Positions 55,035 through 64,000 of a stretch of DNA of 64,000 nucleotides are shown here, one piece after another. Position 1 is the stretch's first letter, and each line of letters starts with the position of its first letter. The position numbers and the translations under genes are program-made. Below the pieces are notes generated by a model, which was not told the DNA's origin, ran no database searches, and saw only the letters and a program-made list of their open reading frames with translations. The stretch lies in contig NZ_AQXX01000122.1 in NCBI RefSeq assembly GCF_000376785.1, forward strand, positions 1-64,000, in the 5' to 3' direction. The stretch comes from Hahella ganghwensis DSM 17046. GTDB lineage: Bacteria > Pseudomonadota > Gammaproteobacteria > Pseudomonadales > Oleiphilaceae.

Positions 55035-57118
55035 CCTGTTGTACCGAATTGTTTATTATTTGAGGGTTCCTGTTCATCAAGTGTCTGTAACTCGATCAGC
55101 AACTGTTGGGACGACACCGTATCTTTTTCTTTGCACAACAGTTTGTGTACTCGGCCCTGATCCGGCGCCTTGATGGTGTGTTCCATCTTCATGGCCTCCA
55201 TCACCAGTAGCGGCTGGTCTTTTTCAACCTGTTGACCCTCTTCGCATAGCACCTTAATGATCGTGCCGCCCATCGGTGCCGTTAGTGTACCTTCGGCATG
55301 ATCTCCATGGTGCTGAACCAGAGAGCTGTCATTCGGTAATTCTATAGTGACGCCATGACCGTCGATGAACACTACTATCTGGTTGTTATCAATAAAATAG
55401 TGGTATTCCCGGAGTTTACCGTCGACTCTAGTCGCCAGGGTGTCGTCATCTAAAATGTGGTAATCAATCTCGCACTTATGTCCCTCGAAACTCAATTCAA
55501 AAGCACCACTGCTATCGCTATAGGTGCGAGGGGAAGTGAGTCTGACATTGATTTCCTTGCCGTTTAGCCAAAACTCGAAAGCATTGGATCTGGTGCCGTA
55601 AAGGCTCCACAACTCTGCTGAGTTCCAGGGGCTGGATTCATGGTCTTCGTACCGGCTTGACGACAACCGGCTCGCGACACGATTCCAGTAAAGCGCGGTG
55701 GCGGTGCTGATTAAGGGCAGGCTGACACTTTCGTCCGGAAGCAGGTCCTGTTCATTCTCCGTAATAAACTTTGTGGAGAGTTTGCCATCGAGAAAGTCGC
55801 TGTGCTCCAGGGCTTTTACCAGGAAACCATTATTGCTCTCAACACCAGTAATGAGTGTGTGTTTCAGTTGTTCGGCCAGGTGAAGGATGGCCTGCCGACG
55901 ATCAGTTGCCCAGGTGATGACTTTCGCAATCATGGGGTCATAGTGCTGACTGATCTCACAGCCTGTCGCAATACCGCTGTCTATTCGGAGAAACTTGTCT
56001 GCAGCATGATCAGGTTGATTAAAGCGGAGGTGTGGTTCTGGAAAGGTTACTTTCGTTAGTCGCCCAATACTCGGCAGGAAATTGTTGGTTGGGCTTTCGG
56101 CGTACAGGCGAACCTCGACAGCATGACCAGAGAGTTTTAATTGGTCTTGCGTAAGAGGGAGATCTTCTCCCCGGGCAACGCGAATCTGCCATTCAACCAG
56201 ATCCTGACCGGTGACCAGCTCGGTAACGGGATGTTCCACCTGGAGCCTGGTGTTCATCTCCATGAAATAGAAGTTTTCCTGTTCATCCAGCAAAAACTCC
56301 ACCGTTCCTGCACCTCGATAACGGATTTTTCTCCCGCAATCCAGAGCGGCTTCACCCATGCTTTTGCGGGTTTCAGTCGAAAGGTTTGGCGCCGGGGCTT
56401 CTTCTATCACCTTTTGGTGTCGCCGTTGTATCGAACAATCCCGATCAAACAGATATACACCATTACCCTTCTGGTCAAAAAATACTTGGACTTCCACATG
56501 TCTGGGTTGAAGGATAAGCTTTTCAAGAAGAACTTTATCATCTCCGAAGGCGTTTTGTGCTTCTCTTTTGGCGGCCTGTAGTGAGTCTTCGAACTCTGCT
56601 GAGGTCTCTACGGCGCGCATCCCTTTGCCACCACCTCCAGCACTGGCTTTAATCAGGACGGGGAAGCCAATTTTTGCAGCCTCCTGGCGGAGTGCGGCGA
56701 TGTCCTGATTGTCACCATGATAACCTGGTACCAGAGGTACGCCGGCTTCCTCCATGAGTCTTTTGGCGGCCGCCTTGTCTCCCATGGCAGAAATGGAAGA
56801 GGCCAGGGGGCCGATGAAGCTAATACCGTGGTCCTCACAGCGTTGGGCAAAGACAGCATTTTCAGACAGGAAGCCATATCCGGGGTGAACAGCATCGATC
56901 ATATGAAGGCGACACAGGTCAAATATCTTATCCTGGTTCAGATAGGTGTCTGTCGGACTGGTTCCTGAAAGAGGGTAAGCCTCGTCCGCAAAATTTACGA
57001 AAGGCGCATCACGGTCAATATCTGAATATATTGCAATGGTCGTAATGCCCATTTTTCGCGCTGTCATCATAACACGCAGAGCGATCTCTCCACGGTTGGC
57101 GGCTAACAGTCTTTTCAT
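55031..57118 (-). CDS. liuD: Methylcrotonyl-CoA carboxylase biotin-containing alpha subunit
   Basis: The 695-residue protein has a biotin carboxylase domain ([16 protein letters not shown] start, ATP-grasp [25 protein letters not shown]) and a C-terminal biotinyl domain with VMEAMKMEH, where the lysine is biotinylated. It carboxylates 3-methylcrotonyl-CoA with the beta subunit (LiuB). The start and stop overlap its neighbours by four bases each. Confidence 0.95.
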   Translation of the reverse strand: MKRLLAANRGEIALRVMMTARKMGITTIAIYSDIDRDAPFVNFADEAYPLSGTSPTDTYLNQDKIFDLCRLHMIDAVHPGYGFLSENAVFAQRCEDHGISFIGPLASSISAMGDKAAAKRLMEEAGVPLVPGYHGDNQDIAALRQEAAKIGFPVLIKASAGGGGKGMRAVETSAEFEDSLQAAKREAQNAFGDDKVLLEKLILQPRHVEVQVFFDQKGNGVYLFDRDCSIQRRHQKVIEEAPAPNLSTETRKSMGEAALDCGRKIRYRGAGTVEFLLDEQENFYFMEMNTRLQVEHPVTELVTGQDLVEWQIRVARGEDLPLTQDQLKLSGHAVEVRLYAESPTNNFLPSIGRLTKVTFPEPHLRFNQPDHAADKFLRIDSGIATGCEISQHYDPMIAKVITWATDRRQAILHLAEQLKHTLITGVESNNGFLVKALEHSDFLDGKLSTKFITENEQDLLPDESVSLPLISTATALYWNRVASRLSSSRYEDHESSPWNSAELWSLYGTRSNAFEFWLNGKEINVRLTSPRTYSDSSGAFELSFEGHKCEIDYHILDDDTLATRVDGKLREYHYFIDNNQIVVFIDGHGVTIELPNDSSLVQHHGDHAEGTLTAPMGGTIIKVLCEEGQQVEKDQPLLVMEAMKMEHTIKAPDQGRVHKLLCKEKDTVSSQQLLIELQTLDEQEPSNNKQFGTTG

Positions 57119-57939
57119 GAGAGATCTCCTGTATAACCTTTCCAGCGGGGTGGTCGTTTCTCTAGGAAGGCGCTCAATCCTTCCTGTCCCTCTTCGCTAA
57201 CTCGCAGGCGAGCGATCAAGTCGCTGGTATATTGCCGCGTTTCGTTGCCGATAGGGTGGTTCTGTATCATATCGAGAAGTTGCTTGGCGCTGGCCAGTGC
57301 CGCCGGACCGTTAGCCTTGATCTGTTGGCAGAGTTTCTCAACCGTGCTCTGGAGCTCGCCGTCTTCAACAATTTCATGGAGAATGCCGAGTTTTAGGGCT
57401 AACTCTGCGTCCATCAGTTCGGCGGTTAATGTATATCTTCGCATTTGGCGTGGCCCAATCGCCCGATTGACATAAGGGCTGATGACAGACGGGACGAGGC
57501 CTAGCTTTACTTCGCTCAGACAGAATCTTGAAGTATGCGTTCCTACGGCGATGTCACAACAGCAAATCAATCCCAGGGCGCCGCCGAAAGCGCTACCCTG
57601 AACCATTGCGATGGTGGGTTTGGTAAAGTGATAAAGCCGTTCCATTAATAGGGCAAGACGATTGGCATCTGCAAGATTTTCGTCATAGCCTGCCTGGCCC
57701 ATGGATTTCATCCACTTCAAATCGGCGCCGGCAGAAAAATGTTTGCCAGCACCAGCCAGCACCAGCACGTTTACCTGCTCATTAGAATCCAGACGATCCA
57801 GTGAATTGATCAGCTCCTCAATGACTTCAGCATTGAAAGCGTTGGATTTCTCCGGCCTGTTCAGGCGAAGAGTCGCAACGCCATCCACCAAGGTCACTTT
57901 GACGAAACTGTTATTGGCTTCTTGAATAAAATCGCTCAT
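57115..57939 (-). CDS. liuC: Methylglutaconyl-CoA hydratase
   Basis: The 274-residue crotonase-fold enzyme hydrates 3-methylglutaconyl-CoA to HMG-CoA. Crotonase motifs FSAGADLKWMK (oxyanion hole) and GSAFGGALGLICCCDIAV are clear; the context identifies the substrate. It is coupled to liuD by ATGA. Confidence 0.92.
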   Translation of the reverse strand: MSDFIQEANNSFVKVTLVDGVATLRLNRPEKSNAFNAEVIEELINSLDRLDSNEQVNVLVLAGAGKHFSAGADLKWMKSMGQAGYDENLADANRLALLMERLYHFTKPTIAMVQGSAFGGALGLICCCDIAVGTHTSRFCLSEVKLGLVPSVISPYVNRAIGPRQMRRYTLTAELMDAELALKLGILHEIVEDGELQSTVEKLCQQIKANGPAALASAKQLLDMIQNHPIGNETRQYTSDLIARLRVSEEGQEGLSAFLEKRPPRWKGYTGDLS

Positions 57940-57971
57940 GTGAGGTGTCCTTGAGTTTCTCTTTGAGGGCG

Positions 57972-59579
57972 TTACATTCTGAAAACGCCAAACCTGGTGT
58001 CCTGAATGGGGGCGTTCAGTGACGCGGATATGGCGAGTCCTAGAACTTTTCTGGTATCAGAAGGTGCGATTATGCCGTCATCCCAAAGCCGGGCGCTGGC
58101 ATAGTAGGGATGAGACTGCCGCTCAAACTGCTCGATAGTGGGAGCCATGAAGTTATCTTTTTCGCTGTCCGTCCATGACTGCCCCTGTCGTTTCATGGCA
58201 TCCTCTTTTACCTGGGCCAGAACGCCTGCAGCCTGTTCTCCACCCATGACAGCAATGCGGGCGTTGGGCCACATCCACATGAATCTGGGGTTGTAGGCTC
58301 TACCGCACATACCATAGTTTCCAGCCCCAAAGCTGCCTCCTATAACGACAGTGAACTTGGGGACTTCCGCACAGGCGACGGCGGTGACCATTTTTGCCCC
58401 ATGCTTTGCAATGCCGCCTTCTTCGTATTGTTTACCAACCATGAATCCCGTGATGTTTTGCAGGAATACCAGGGGGATTTTTCGTTGGCAGCATAACTCG
58501 ATGAAGTGTGCCCCTTTTTGGGCTGATTCACTGAAGAGAATACCGTTATTGGCTACGATCCCCACAGGGTAGCCGTGAATGCGGGCAAATCCGCAGACCA
58601 GAGTCGGTCCGAAAAGGGCTTTGAATTCATCAAAGTCAGAATCATCTACCAGTCTGGCAATGATTTCATGAACGTCGTAAGGCGTTTTCAGGTCTGTAGG
58701 GACTACACCGCCCAGCTGTTCCACATCATACCTGGGAGGTTTGGCGGGTTCGGTATCCAGTTGTCCAAGTTTCTTGTGATTAACCCGGCGTATTGCCTGA
58801 CGGGCCAACATCAAGGCATGCACTTCGTCTTCTGCATAGTGGTCGGCGACGCCAGAAGTGCGGCAGTGAACATCGGCTCCTCCCAGCTCTTCGGCCGAAA
58901 CTACTTCGCCGGTAGCTGCCTTCACCAGGGGAGGGCCAGCGAGAAAGATTGTGCTTTGGCCTTTGACCATGATGCTTTCGTCTGCCATGGCTGGAACGTA
59001 AGCTCCTCCTGCGGTGCATAAGCCAAGAACCACGGCGATTTGCGGGATTCCCATGGCTGACATTCTGGCCTGGCGATAGAAAATATGGCCAAAGTCTTCT
59101 TTGCCGGGGAAGACTTCATCCTGCTGGGAAAGGTTTGCGCCACCTGAATCCACCAGGTAAATACAGGGCAGCCTGTTCTCTTCCGCAATAGTCTGGGCAC
59201 GAATATGTTTCTTCACTGTCAGCGGATAATAAGTACCGCCTTTTACAGTGGAATCATTGGCAACAATCATGCATTCCACCCCTTCCACCCGGCCGATGCC
59301 AGCAATGGCTCCGGCAGCCGGAACGGCTTCATGATAAACATCGTGGGCTGCCAGAAGGCCTATTTCCAGAAAAGGTGATCCGGGGTCCAGCAGATGGGAA
59401 ATGCGGTCCCGGGGCAGAAGCTTGCCTTTGGAAAGGTGCCGTTCCCGGGCTTTCTCCCCACCGCCTTGCATGATCGTTGCAGCGAGAGTCTGAAGGTTGT
59501 CTACCAGCTTTGCCATATGATCATGACGCTGACGAAATTCGTCTCCGCTGATATCAATCTTGGATTCGATAATGGCCAT
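57972..59579 (-). CDS. liuB: Methylcrotonyl-CoA carboxylase beta subunit
   Basis: The 535-residue carboxyltransferase subunit has the characteristic [17 protein letters not shown] and [20 protein letters not shown]-like ([15 protein letters not shown]) motifs and the carboxyltransferase C-terminal domain with [15 protein letters not shown]. It forms the MCC holoenzyme with LiuD. It lies between liuA and liuC in the operon. Confidence 0.95.
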   Translation of the reverse strand: MAIIESKIDISGDEFRQRHDHMAKLVDNLQTLAATIMQGGGEKARERHLSKGKLLPRDRISHLLDPGSPFLEIGLLAAHDVYHEAVPAAGAIAGIGRVEGVECMIVANDSTVKGGTYYPLTVKKHIRAQTIAEENRLPCIYLVDSGGANLSQQDEVFPGKEDFGHIFYRQARMSAMGIPQIAVVLGLCTAGGAYVPAMADESIMVKGQSTIFLAGPPLVKAATGEVVSAEELGGADVHCRTSGVADHYAEDEVHALMLARQAIRRVNHKKLGQLDTEPAKPPRYDVEQLGGVVPTDLKTPYDVHEIIARLVDDSDFDEFKALFGPTLVCGFARIHGYPVGIVANNGILFSESAQKGAHFIELCCQRKIPLVFLQNITGFMVGKQYEEGGIAKHGAKMVTAVACAEVPKFTVVIGGSFGAGNYGMCGRAYNPRFMWMWPNARIAVMGGEQAAGVLAQVKEDAMKRQGQSWTDSEKDNFMAPTIEQFERQSHPYYASARLWDDGIIAPSDTRKVLGLAISASLNAPIQDTRFGVFRM

Positions 59580-59608
59580 AGTATTTTCCTTTCCGGGGAG
59601 TGTTAACC

Positions 59609-60778
59609 TTATCGGGATTCATTAAACAGTTCCCGGCCGATCAGCATGCGGCGGATTTCTGAGGTGCCTGCGCCAATTTCATAGAGTTTGGCATCTCTGA
59701 GAAGTCGCCCTGTTGGGTATTCGTTAATGTAACCGTTGCCTCCCAGTATCTGGATGGCATCCAGGGCCATCTGTGTGGCTTTTTCGGCGCAGTAAAGAAT
59801 GACGCCGGCGGCATCTTTTCGGGTGGTTTCGCCTCGGTCACAGGCTTGGGCAACGGCATAAAGATAAGATCTGCAAGCATTCATGCTGGTGTACATATCG
59901 GCCACTTTACCTTGAATTAACTGGAATTGACCGATTGACTGCCCAAACTGCTCACGCTCATGAATATAGGGAACGATCTGGTTCATACACGCCTGCATAA
60001 TGCCGGTTGGGCCTCCGGAGAGAACAACGCGTTCATAGTCGAGGCCGCTCATCAAAACTTTGACCCCCTGATTCTCGCCACCGAGAATATTTTCCACCGG
60101 TACTTCGCAGTTATCGAACACCAACTCGCAGGTGTTGGAGCCGCGCATGCCTAATTTGTCCAGTTTGGGGGAGCGGCTAAAGCCAGGATAATCACGTTCA
60201 ACAATAAAGGCTGTGATCCCGTGAGGGCCTTTCTCAACATCGGTCTTGGCGTAAATAACGTAAGTGTTGGCGTCTGGTCCATTGGTGATCCACATTTTGG
60301 CGCCGTTTAGAACATAATGATCTCCTTTGCGCTCTGCTCTGAGTTTCATGCTCACGACGTCGCTTCCTGCATTGGGTTCGCTCATCGCTAGTGCCCCGAT
60401 ATGCTCACCGGAAACCAATTTGGGGAGATATTTTTGTTTTTGTTCGGTGGTGCCATTACGAAAAATCTGGTTGACGCAGAGATTGGAATGCGCGCCATAA
60501 CTTAATCCCACTGAGGCGGAGGCGCGGCTGATTTCCTCCATGGCGAGAACATGAGCCAGGTAACCCATATCAGACCCGCCGTATTCCTCAGAGACGGTAA
60601 TACCCAGTAGGCCGAGTTCTCCAAATCGTTTCCAGAGATGGTTTGGAAACGCATTTTCCTTGTCTACATCCGTCGCGATAGTGGCGATCTCACTTTGCGA
60701 AAAGGAGGACACCTGGTCCCGAAGCATATTCAGCGTTTCGTCAAAGCCAAAATTGAGTGAGTGATATCTTGAGCTCAT
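59609..60778 (-). CDS. liuA: Isovaleryl-CoA dehydrogenase
   Basis: The 389-residue acyl-CoA dehydrogenase oxidises isovaleryl-CoA, giving electrons to ETF. Motifs [36 protein letters not shown], and [16 protein letters not shown] at the C-terminus are typical. Placement at the head of the liu operon confirms the substrate. Confidence 0.95.
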   Translation of the reverse strand: MSSRYHSLNFGFDETLNMLRDQVSSFSQSEIATIATDVDKENAFPNHLWKRFGELGLLGITVSEEYGGSDMGYLAHVLAMEEISRASASVGLSYGAHSNLCVNQIFRNGTTEQKQKYLPKLVSGEHIGALAMSEPNAGSDVVSMKLRAERKGDHYVLNGAKMWITNGPDANTYVIYAKTDVEKGPHGITAFIVERDYPGFSRSPKLDKLGMRGSNTCELVFDNCEVPVENILGGENQGVKVLMSGLDYERVVLSGGPTGIMQACMNQIVPYIHEREQFGQSIGQFQLIQGKVADMYTSMNACRSYLYAVAQACDRGETTRKDAAGVILYCAEKATQMALDAIQILGGNGYINEYPTGRLLRDAKLYEIGAGTSEIRRMLIGRELFNESR

Positions 60779-60828
60779 ATGTCACCTGTATTGTTGTTTT
60801 CCTGTTTTAACTTCGTTGGATAAGTAAG

Positions 60829-61206
60829 CTAGGGATTTTCCGTCATCGCCTCACGGCAACGGGCCTCTGCCTCATCAAGTTCTTTTTGCATTACTTCGAT
60901 ATCTTTTAATTGCTGCACGAGAGCTTCCCGACGCTCCTGGATCTTGTTGAGAAGGAGTTGTAATTGTTCTTGATTGCCACTCTGGGGGTTGTATAGGTCG
61001 AGAATGGCGCGAGACTCAGCCAGACTGAACCCCAGTCGTTTGCCTCGCAGAATTAGTTTGAGCAATACCCGATCTTTTTCTGAGTAGATGCGTGTCTGGC
61101 CCTGTCGCTCTGGGCTGATCAGGCCCTCTGCTTCATAGAACCTGATCGTGCGGGTGGTAATACCAAATTCCTTGGCCAGTTCACTAATGTTGTAGGTTGT
61201 GCTCAT
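60829..61206 (-). CDS. liuR: MerR-family regulator of leucine/isovalerate catabolism
   Basis: This protein of about 125 residues has an N-terminal MerR helix-turn-helix (MSTTYNISELAKEFGITTRT, IRFYEAEGLISPERQGQTR) and a coiled-coil C-terminus. It is the usual regulator of liu operons. The ATG at 61206 is preferred to an upstream in-frame ATG at 61266 because it gives the typical MerR start. It is co-directional with liuABCDE and its own operator lies about 100 bases upstream. Confidence 0.9.
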   Translation of the reverse strand: MSTTYNISELAKEFGITTRTIRFYEAEGLISPERQGQTRIYSEKDRVLLKLILRGKRLGFSLAESRAILDLYNPQSGNQEQLQLLLNKIQERREALVQQLKDIEVMQKELDEAEARCREAMTENP

Positions 61207-61303
61207 GTTTGATCTGCCTGGCTTGTGGAGTGCGCCAAGCCTTTGTGTCTCTGAAGGCGGTCGCACCGGTTTGATTTTCAGATGTCTGCAAGTGTGTATG
61301 ACG

Positions 61304-61319
61304 TTGACGTAAACGTCAA
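61304..61319. promoter_or_regulatory. liuR box: LiuR-type operator
   Basis: TTGACGT, an AA centre and ACGTCAA form a 16-base palindrome that resembles LiuR boxes in gammaproteobacteria. It lies about 100 bases upstream of liuR; the minus-strand TTGACG in it may also be a -35 element. Autoregulation of the whole liuR-E operon is likely. Confidence 0.7.
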
Positions 61320-61449
61320 TATGGAGAGAAAGGCAATATCATCGGTTTTACCGTTGTATTTAACGGCTTTTAGCAGGTCTTTTCGCTAAGGGCCGGGGAG
61401 GGAAGAGTAAGGGGGAGGAGGTAAGTGGCCAGAGATCATGGAGGAGTGC

Positions 61450-62115
61450 TTAGAGGCTGGCCTGGAGTTGTTTCAGTAGCCGCTCATTAAGCTCATTCCA
61501 CTGGCTGAGCTTGGAGGATTCACCGACTTTCTTCCCAAGGCCGCGTTGCTTGGAGAGCCAAAGGCCATCGCCATTAAAACTGTAGATGGGGTAAAGGTCA
61601 TCCCGTTGGGAGCCGGGTCTTATATCTTTAATGAGATTGTCGAGAATCAGTGGTTCCGCGTCGGGGGCGGCGTAATAGGCTAATACCATGTGTGCCTGAT
61701 TCAGGCGCAGGGCTTTGACGTAGGTGATTCTGAGCTTTTCGTCGGATACACCGAGCTCACGGAGGGCGAAATATTTGGCAATAGAGTAATCTTCGCAGTC
61801 GCCGCCGTTGGTGATCAGGAATTCCATCGGAGTGGCCCAATAGTCTTCGCGGCCCCAGTGTTCAATGTCTGAAATAAAGTCAGTCTGGTTGAAAAACGAG
61901 TTCACCAGCATGAGCTTCTTGTCTTCAGCCAGATCTTTTGGAGTATTTAACAGACGCTGCCAACGCTCTAGGCGGTCCCGGGCGGGGCTACCAAATTCTT
62001 TTTCAACGCTCGATAAAACCTGAAGTGAAATCTCGAAGGCTGCCGAGGCAAGAACAGCCCAGCAGGCAAACATGATAATCACGGTTTTAGCTCGCAAATT
62101 TTTAAACGACAGCAT
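61450..62115 (-). CDS. LapG-like transglutaminase-type cysteine protease
   Basis: This 221-residue protein has an N-terminal membrane/signal segment (TVIIMFACWAVLASAAF) and a bacterial transglutaminase-like cysteine peptidase domain. The triad is visible: Cys107 in GGDCEDYSIAKY, His142 in NQAHMVLAYY and Asp159 in LILDNL. LapG proteases release large biofilm adhesins and are controlled by LapD; no LapD or adhesin is in this window. It lies downstream of the gspC-like gene in the same direction. Confidence 0.8.
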   Translation of the reverse strand: MLSFKNLRAKTVIIMFACWAVLASAAFEISLQVLSSVEKEFGSPARDRLERWQRLLNTPKDLAEDKKLMLVNSFFNQTDFISDIEHWGREDYWATPMEFLITNGGDCEDYSIAKYFALRELGVSDEKLRITYVKALRLNQAHMVLAYYAAPDAEPLILDNLIKDIRPGSQRDDLYPIYSFNGDGLWLSKQRGLGKKVGESSKLSQWNELNERLLKQLQASL

Positions 62116-62283
62116 TCGCGATGATGCCCCCTGAACTCTCCATGATAAAGAAAAGGGTTCTTGTTCTTCTTGATGGAGATAAGTATAGGCTGCTTGAGGG
62201 CGGGGTGTTGACAGAGATTTGTTAAGCTATGTAAGCAAACGTTGTGGACGTATCTCTGCCAGGTAACGCTGTCTTTGGTACGG

Positions 62284-63048
62284 TTATCCGTTGTTTTGTT
62301 GTCGTATCTGTTCTCTGAGTTGCTGTAGTCGATTACGGATTTCTTCCCGACGTTGTTCGTCCATCCCATCCAACGCGGGTTGGGCATTAACGGGTGGTTG
62401 GGTGAAGTCTATAGGATCGGGCTGTCCACTATAATCCGGTTCAGCATATTGTGGTTCCGGGTACTCCGGCTCAACATATTGCGGCTCTGGATATTCGGGC
62501 TCTTCGAAAGGCGGCTCGGAATAGTTGTCTCCCGAATCCCGGGAGCTGTCGTACACTTCAAAGGCTGAATTGTCGTATTCCACCGGGAAGAAGAGGTTTT
62601 CAAGCTTACCGCGACGGTCGATGACCACTCGGTTCGCGTAAACCGAGTGCAGAGTGGCATTTCCTGGCATGTCGTCACCAATCCTGAAAAACTCAGTCTG
62701 GCGGTCAGGGCCTTCGACTAGTGCGCCTCCAATCGAATCTTCTTCCGTGGCGGACACTCCCCGCAGAGTCAGTTTGAGATTGGTTTCAGGGAGATCTTCG
62801 GTTGCCTGAACCTCAGGTTCTGTCTTTTCAATCTTGCGGCCAAACAGATTAAGTGCCACGAGTGAGGAAATCGGGCGTTCTTTTTGAGCGGAAGCGACCT
62901 GAGAACTTTTGACTGATACTTCCTTGTCGAGGGTTTGATAGTCACGCCAGAAGGCATAAGCACGCAAGCCGATAAGTGCGGCTGCCATAACGACGATCAA
63001 TAAAGTGGCAATCCGGGGCAGTGATTGTTGTAATGCTTCCTGGTTCAC
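62284..63048 (-). CDS. gspC: Type II secretion GspC-like inner-membrane protein
   Basis: This 254-residue protein has a short cytoplasmic tail, a membrane helix (IATLLIVVMAAALIGLRAYAF) and a periplasmic homology region (LTLRGVSATEEDSIGGALVEG then VYANRVVIDRRGKLENLFF) as in GspC. The PDZ domain of longer GspCs is not visible. Instead there is a Pro/Tyr/Glu-rich stretch (YPEPQY repeats, residues about 190-215) and a coiled coil. No gspD follows in the usual place. It is divergent from gspE. Confidence 0.75.
   Translation of the reverse strand: MNQEALQQSLPRIATLLIVVMAAALIGLRAYAFWRDYQTLDKEVSVKSSQVASAQKERPISSLVALNLFGRKIEKTEPEVQATEDLPETNLKLTLRGVSATEEDSIGGALVEGPDRQTEFFRIGDDMPGNATLHSVYANRVVIDRRGKLENLFFPVEYDNSAFEVYDSSRDSGDNYSEPPFEEPEYPEPQYVEPEYPEPQYAEPDYSGQPDPIDFTQPPVNAQPALDGMDEQRREEIRNRLQQLREQIRQQNNG
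62438..62497 (-). repeat. Two tandem 30-bp repeats inside gspC
   Basis: Positions 62438-62467 and 62468-62497 repeat at 30-base period with several third-position differences and encode two ten-residue EYPEPQY(A/V)EP units in the periplasmic linker. Confidence 0.75.
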
Positions 63049-63302
63049 AATTAGTCCATATTCTTCAGGTAATACATAACCGACGGGTTACGAGTGTTGC
63101 TTGAGGCGGACTCATTTTGCCCGATTCCTGTTAAAAATAAAGAGATCCTTTGAGAGAATAATCATAAAAAGGGAAAATATCAGCATGCCATGTTGTGATC
63201 TTGCAGCATTAACCGGGCGATATAGGGGATAATTACAGGATCTTCATGGGGTACCATTACCGCTAATAGTGATATTTGCGCGACAATAAAGGAAGCAGCC
63301 TT

Positions 63303-63368
63303 ATGGATGATTTGTATGTACATCGTTCAGATTATGCCGAAAACCCACTGTATATTACAGTAAGTTAA
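63303..63368 (+). CDS. Candidate 21-residue small protein upstream of gspE
   Basis: The frame MDDLYVHRSDYAENPLYIT (and two further residues) is preceded by AAAGGAAG eight to nine bases before the ATG. It has no family and could be a leader or a chance frame. Confidence 0.3.
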   Translation: MDDLYVHRSDYAENPLYITVS

Positions 63369-63445
63369 GGTCGTCCGTTATGTGTTGAACATGCTGGAAT
63401 CATCTGAAAACTTGAAGTAGATTGCATACCCTGACTCGGTATCAA

Positions 63446-63464
63446 CTCTGGCACAATGCCAGAG
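63446..63464 (+). other. Perfect hairpin in the gspE leader
   Basis: CTCTGGC, a five-base loop and GCCAGAG form a seven-bp perfect stem 50 bases before the gspE ATG, with no U-tract. Confidence 0.5.
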
Positions 63465-63513
63465 CCGGAGCACACAAACACTGAACTCAAACAAATCGAA
63501 AGAAATCCGAACA

Positions 63514-64000
63514 ATGAACAGTACTCAGGTCATAGACACGGAAGACAGTATTCCTACTCTGGAGGAGACTGAGGCGCAAGCTCAGCCTATGGAGGGATCA
63601 CGCGATCACGCGTTATATCGGATTCCTTTTTCATTTGCCAAACGCCACGGAGTCTTTGTCGCCCAGCCGGATGCTGAGCATCATCAGGTGGTGTACTTCA
63701 AAAGAACCCTGAAACCGCAGATTTTTGCGGAGGTTAACCGTTTTGTCCGGGGGCAGTGTGAGTTTCGGCAGATAGATGATGCCCAGTTCGACGAGGAAAT
63801 CACCAAGGCGTACCAAAATGATTCTGCTGAAGCCATGCAGATGGTAGAAGGTCTTGGGGATGATATGGACTTGGCCTCATTGGCGGATTCTGTTCCAGAA
63901 ACTGAAGATTTGATGGAGCAGGAGGATGATGCCCCCATTATCCGATTGATTAATGCGATTTTGACCGAGGCGGTGAAAACCAACGCCTCAGATATTCATA
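63514..64000 (+). CDS. gspE: Type II secretion ATPase GspE, N-terminal part
   Basis: The frame starts at ATG 63514 and leaves the right edge after 162 codons. The region YRIPFSFAKRHGVFV and EVNRFVRGQCEFRQI matches the N1/N2 domain of GspE that binds GspL. It ends in APIIRLINAILTEAVKTNASDIHI, the start of the ATPase part. It should energise secretion of folded exoproteins. Its P-loop lies outside the window. Confidence 0.92.
   Translation, partial: MNSTQVIDTEDSIPTLEETEAQAQPMEGSRDHALYRIPFSFAKRHGVFVAQPDAEHHQVVYFKRTLKPQIFAEVNRFVRGQCEFRQIDDAQFDEEITKAYQNDSAEAMQMVEGLGDDMDLASLADSVPETEDLMEQEDDAPIIRLINAILTEAVKTNASDIH

Larger units (their letters stand above)
63049..63513. other. Divergent intergenic region gspC/gspE
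   Basis: About 465 bases with a 7-bp hairpin near gspE and a 21-codon open frame with a good ribosome-binding site, both listed separately. No promoter or operator was assigned. A gspD gene is not here. Confidence 0.5.

Overview
The window is a contiguous piece of chromosome from a mid-GC, probably marine, gammaproteobacterium. Supporting this are a class-A exosortase (XrtA/PEP-CTERM) locus with PrsK/PrsR/PrsT, a leucine-degradation (liu) operon with a MerR regulator, ETF/ETF-QO genes, a polyhydroxyalkanoate phasin and a type II secretion locus with divergent gspC and gspE. Oleiphilus- or Ketobacter-like bacteria would fit, but I cannot fix the genus. No rRNA, tRNA or CRISPR array was seen.

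Layout. (1) 1-290: the end of an IS3-type insertion sequence, which cuts off a GMC-type oxidoreductase. (2) 970-11616: a surface-polysaccharide block with acyltransferase, glycosyltransferase, polymerase/ligase, PEP-CTERM-type sugar transferase, hexapeptide acetyltransferase, parallel beta-helix protein and a large HzsA-like protein with two CxxCH haem motifs. (3) 17089-11637, minus strand: a compact six-gene operon encoding a Tat-signal protein, a PqqD-like chaperone, an HPr-kinase-like protein, a nucleotidyltransferase-fold protein, exosortase A fused to EpsI, and an FkbM methyltransferase. (4) 17267-27212: ElyC, a methyltransferase, the one PEP-CTERM substrate in the window, the exosortase-associated acyltransferase, a ThiF-like E1 enzyme, an MMPL/RND exporter and PrsT. 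(5) 27511-33336: a DegP-like protease without PDZ, an HDOD protein, PrsR, PrsK and a small membrane protein. (6) 33536-47949: lipid, PHA, DNA-repair, signalling and housekeeping genes. (7) 48016-61206: ETF-QO, EtfBA, acetoacetyl-CoA synthetase and the liuRABCDE operon. (8) 61450-64000: a LapG-like protease, a GspC-like protein and the start of gspE.

How the parts fit. PrsK/PrsR is a sensor kinase and sigma-54 activator pair. A near-consensus sigma-54 promoter lies directly upstream of the PEP-CTERM gene, and a second, weaker one lies upstream of the Tat/PqqD/HprK/XrtA operon. One signal could therefore switch on both the substrate and the sorting enzyme, along with the glycan genes that the sorted protein may be displayed with. 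The catabolic end of the window sends electrons from isovaleryl-CoA dehydrogenase through EtfAB to ETF-QO, and converts leucine to acetoacetate and acetyl-CoA. Palindromic operators stand in front of etfB and liuR.

The least described part is the XrtA operon. It looks like a peptide- or protein-modification cassette (Tat-exported candidate substrate, PqqD-like carrier, HprK-like kinase, nucleotidyltransferase) whose first gene is separated from the enzymes by a strong terminator-like hairpin inside pqqD. The second candidate is the ThiF-like/acyltransferase pair beside it. All assignments come from reading the sequence and family knowledge; no database search was run.
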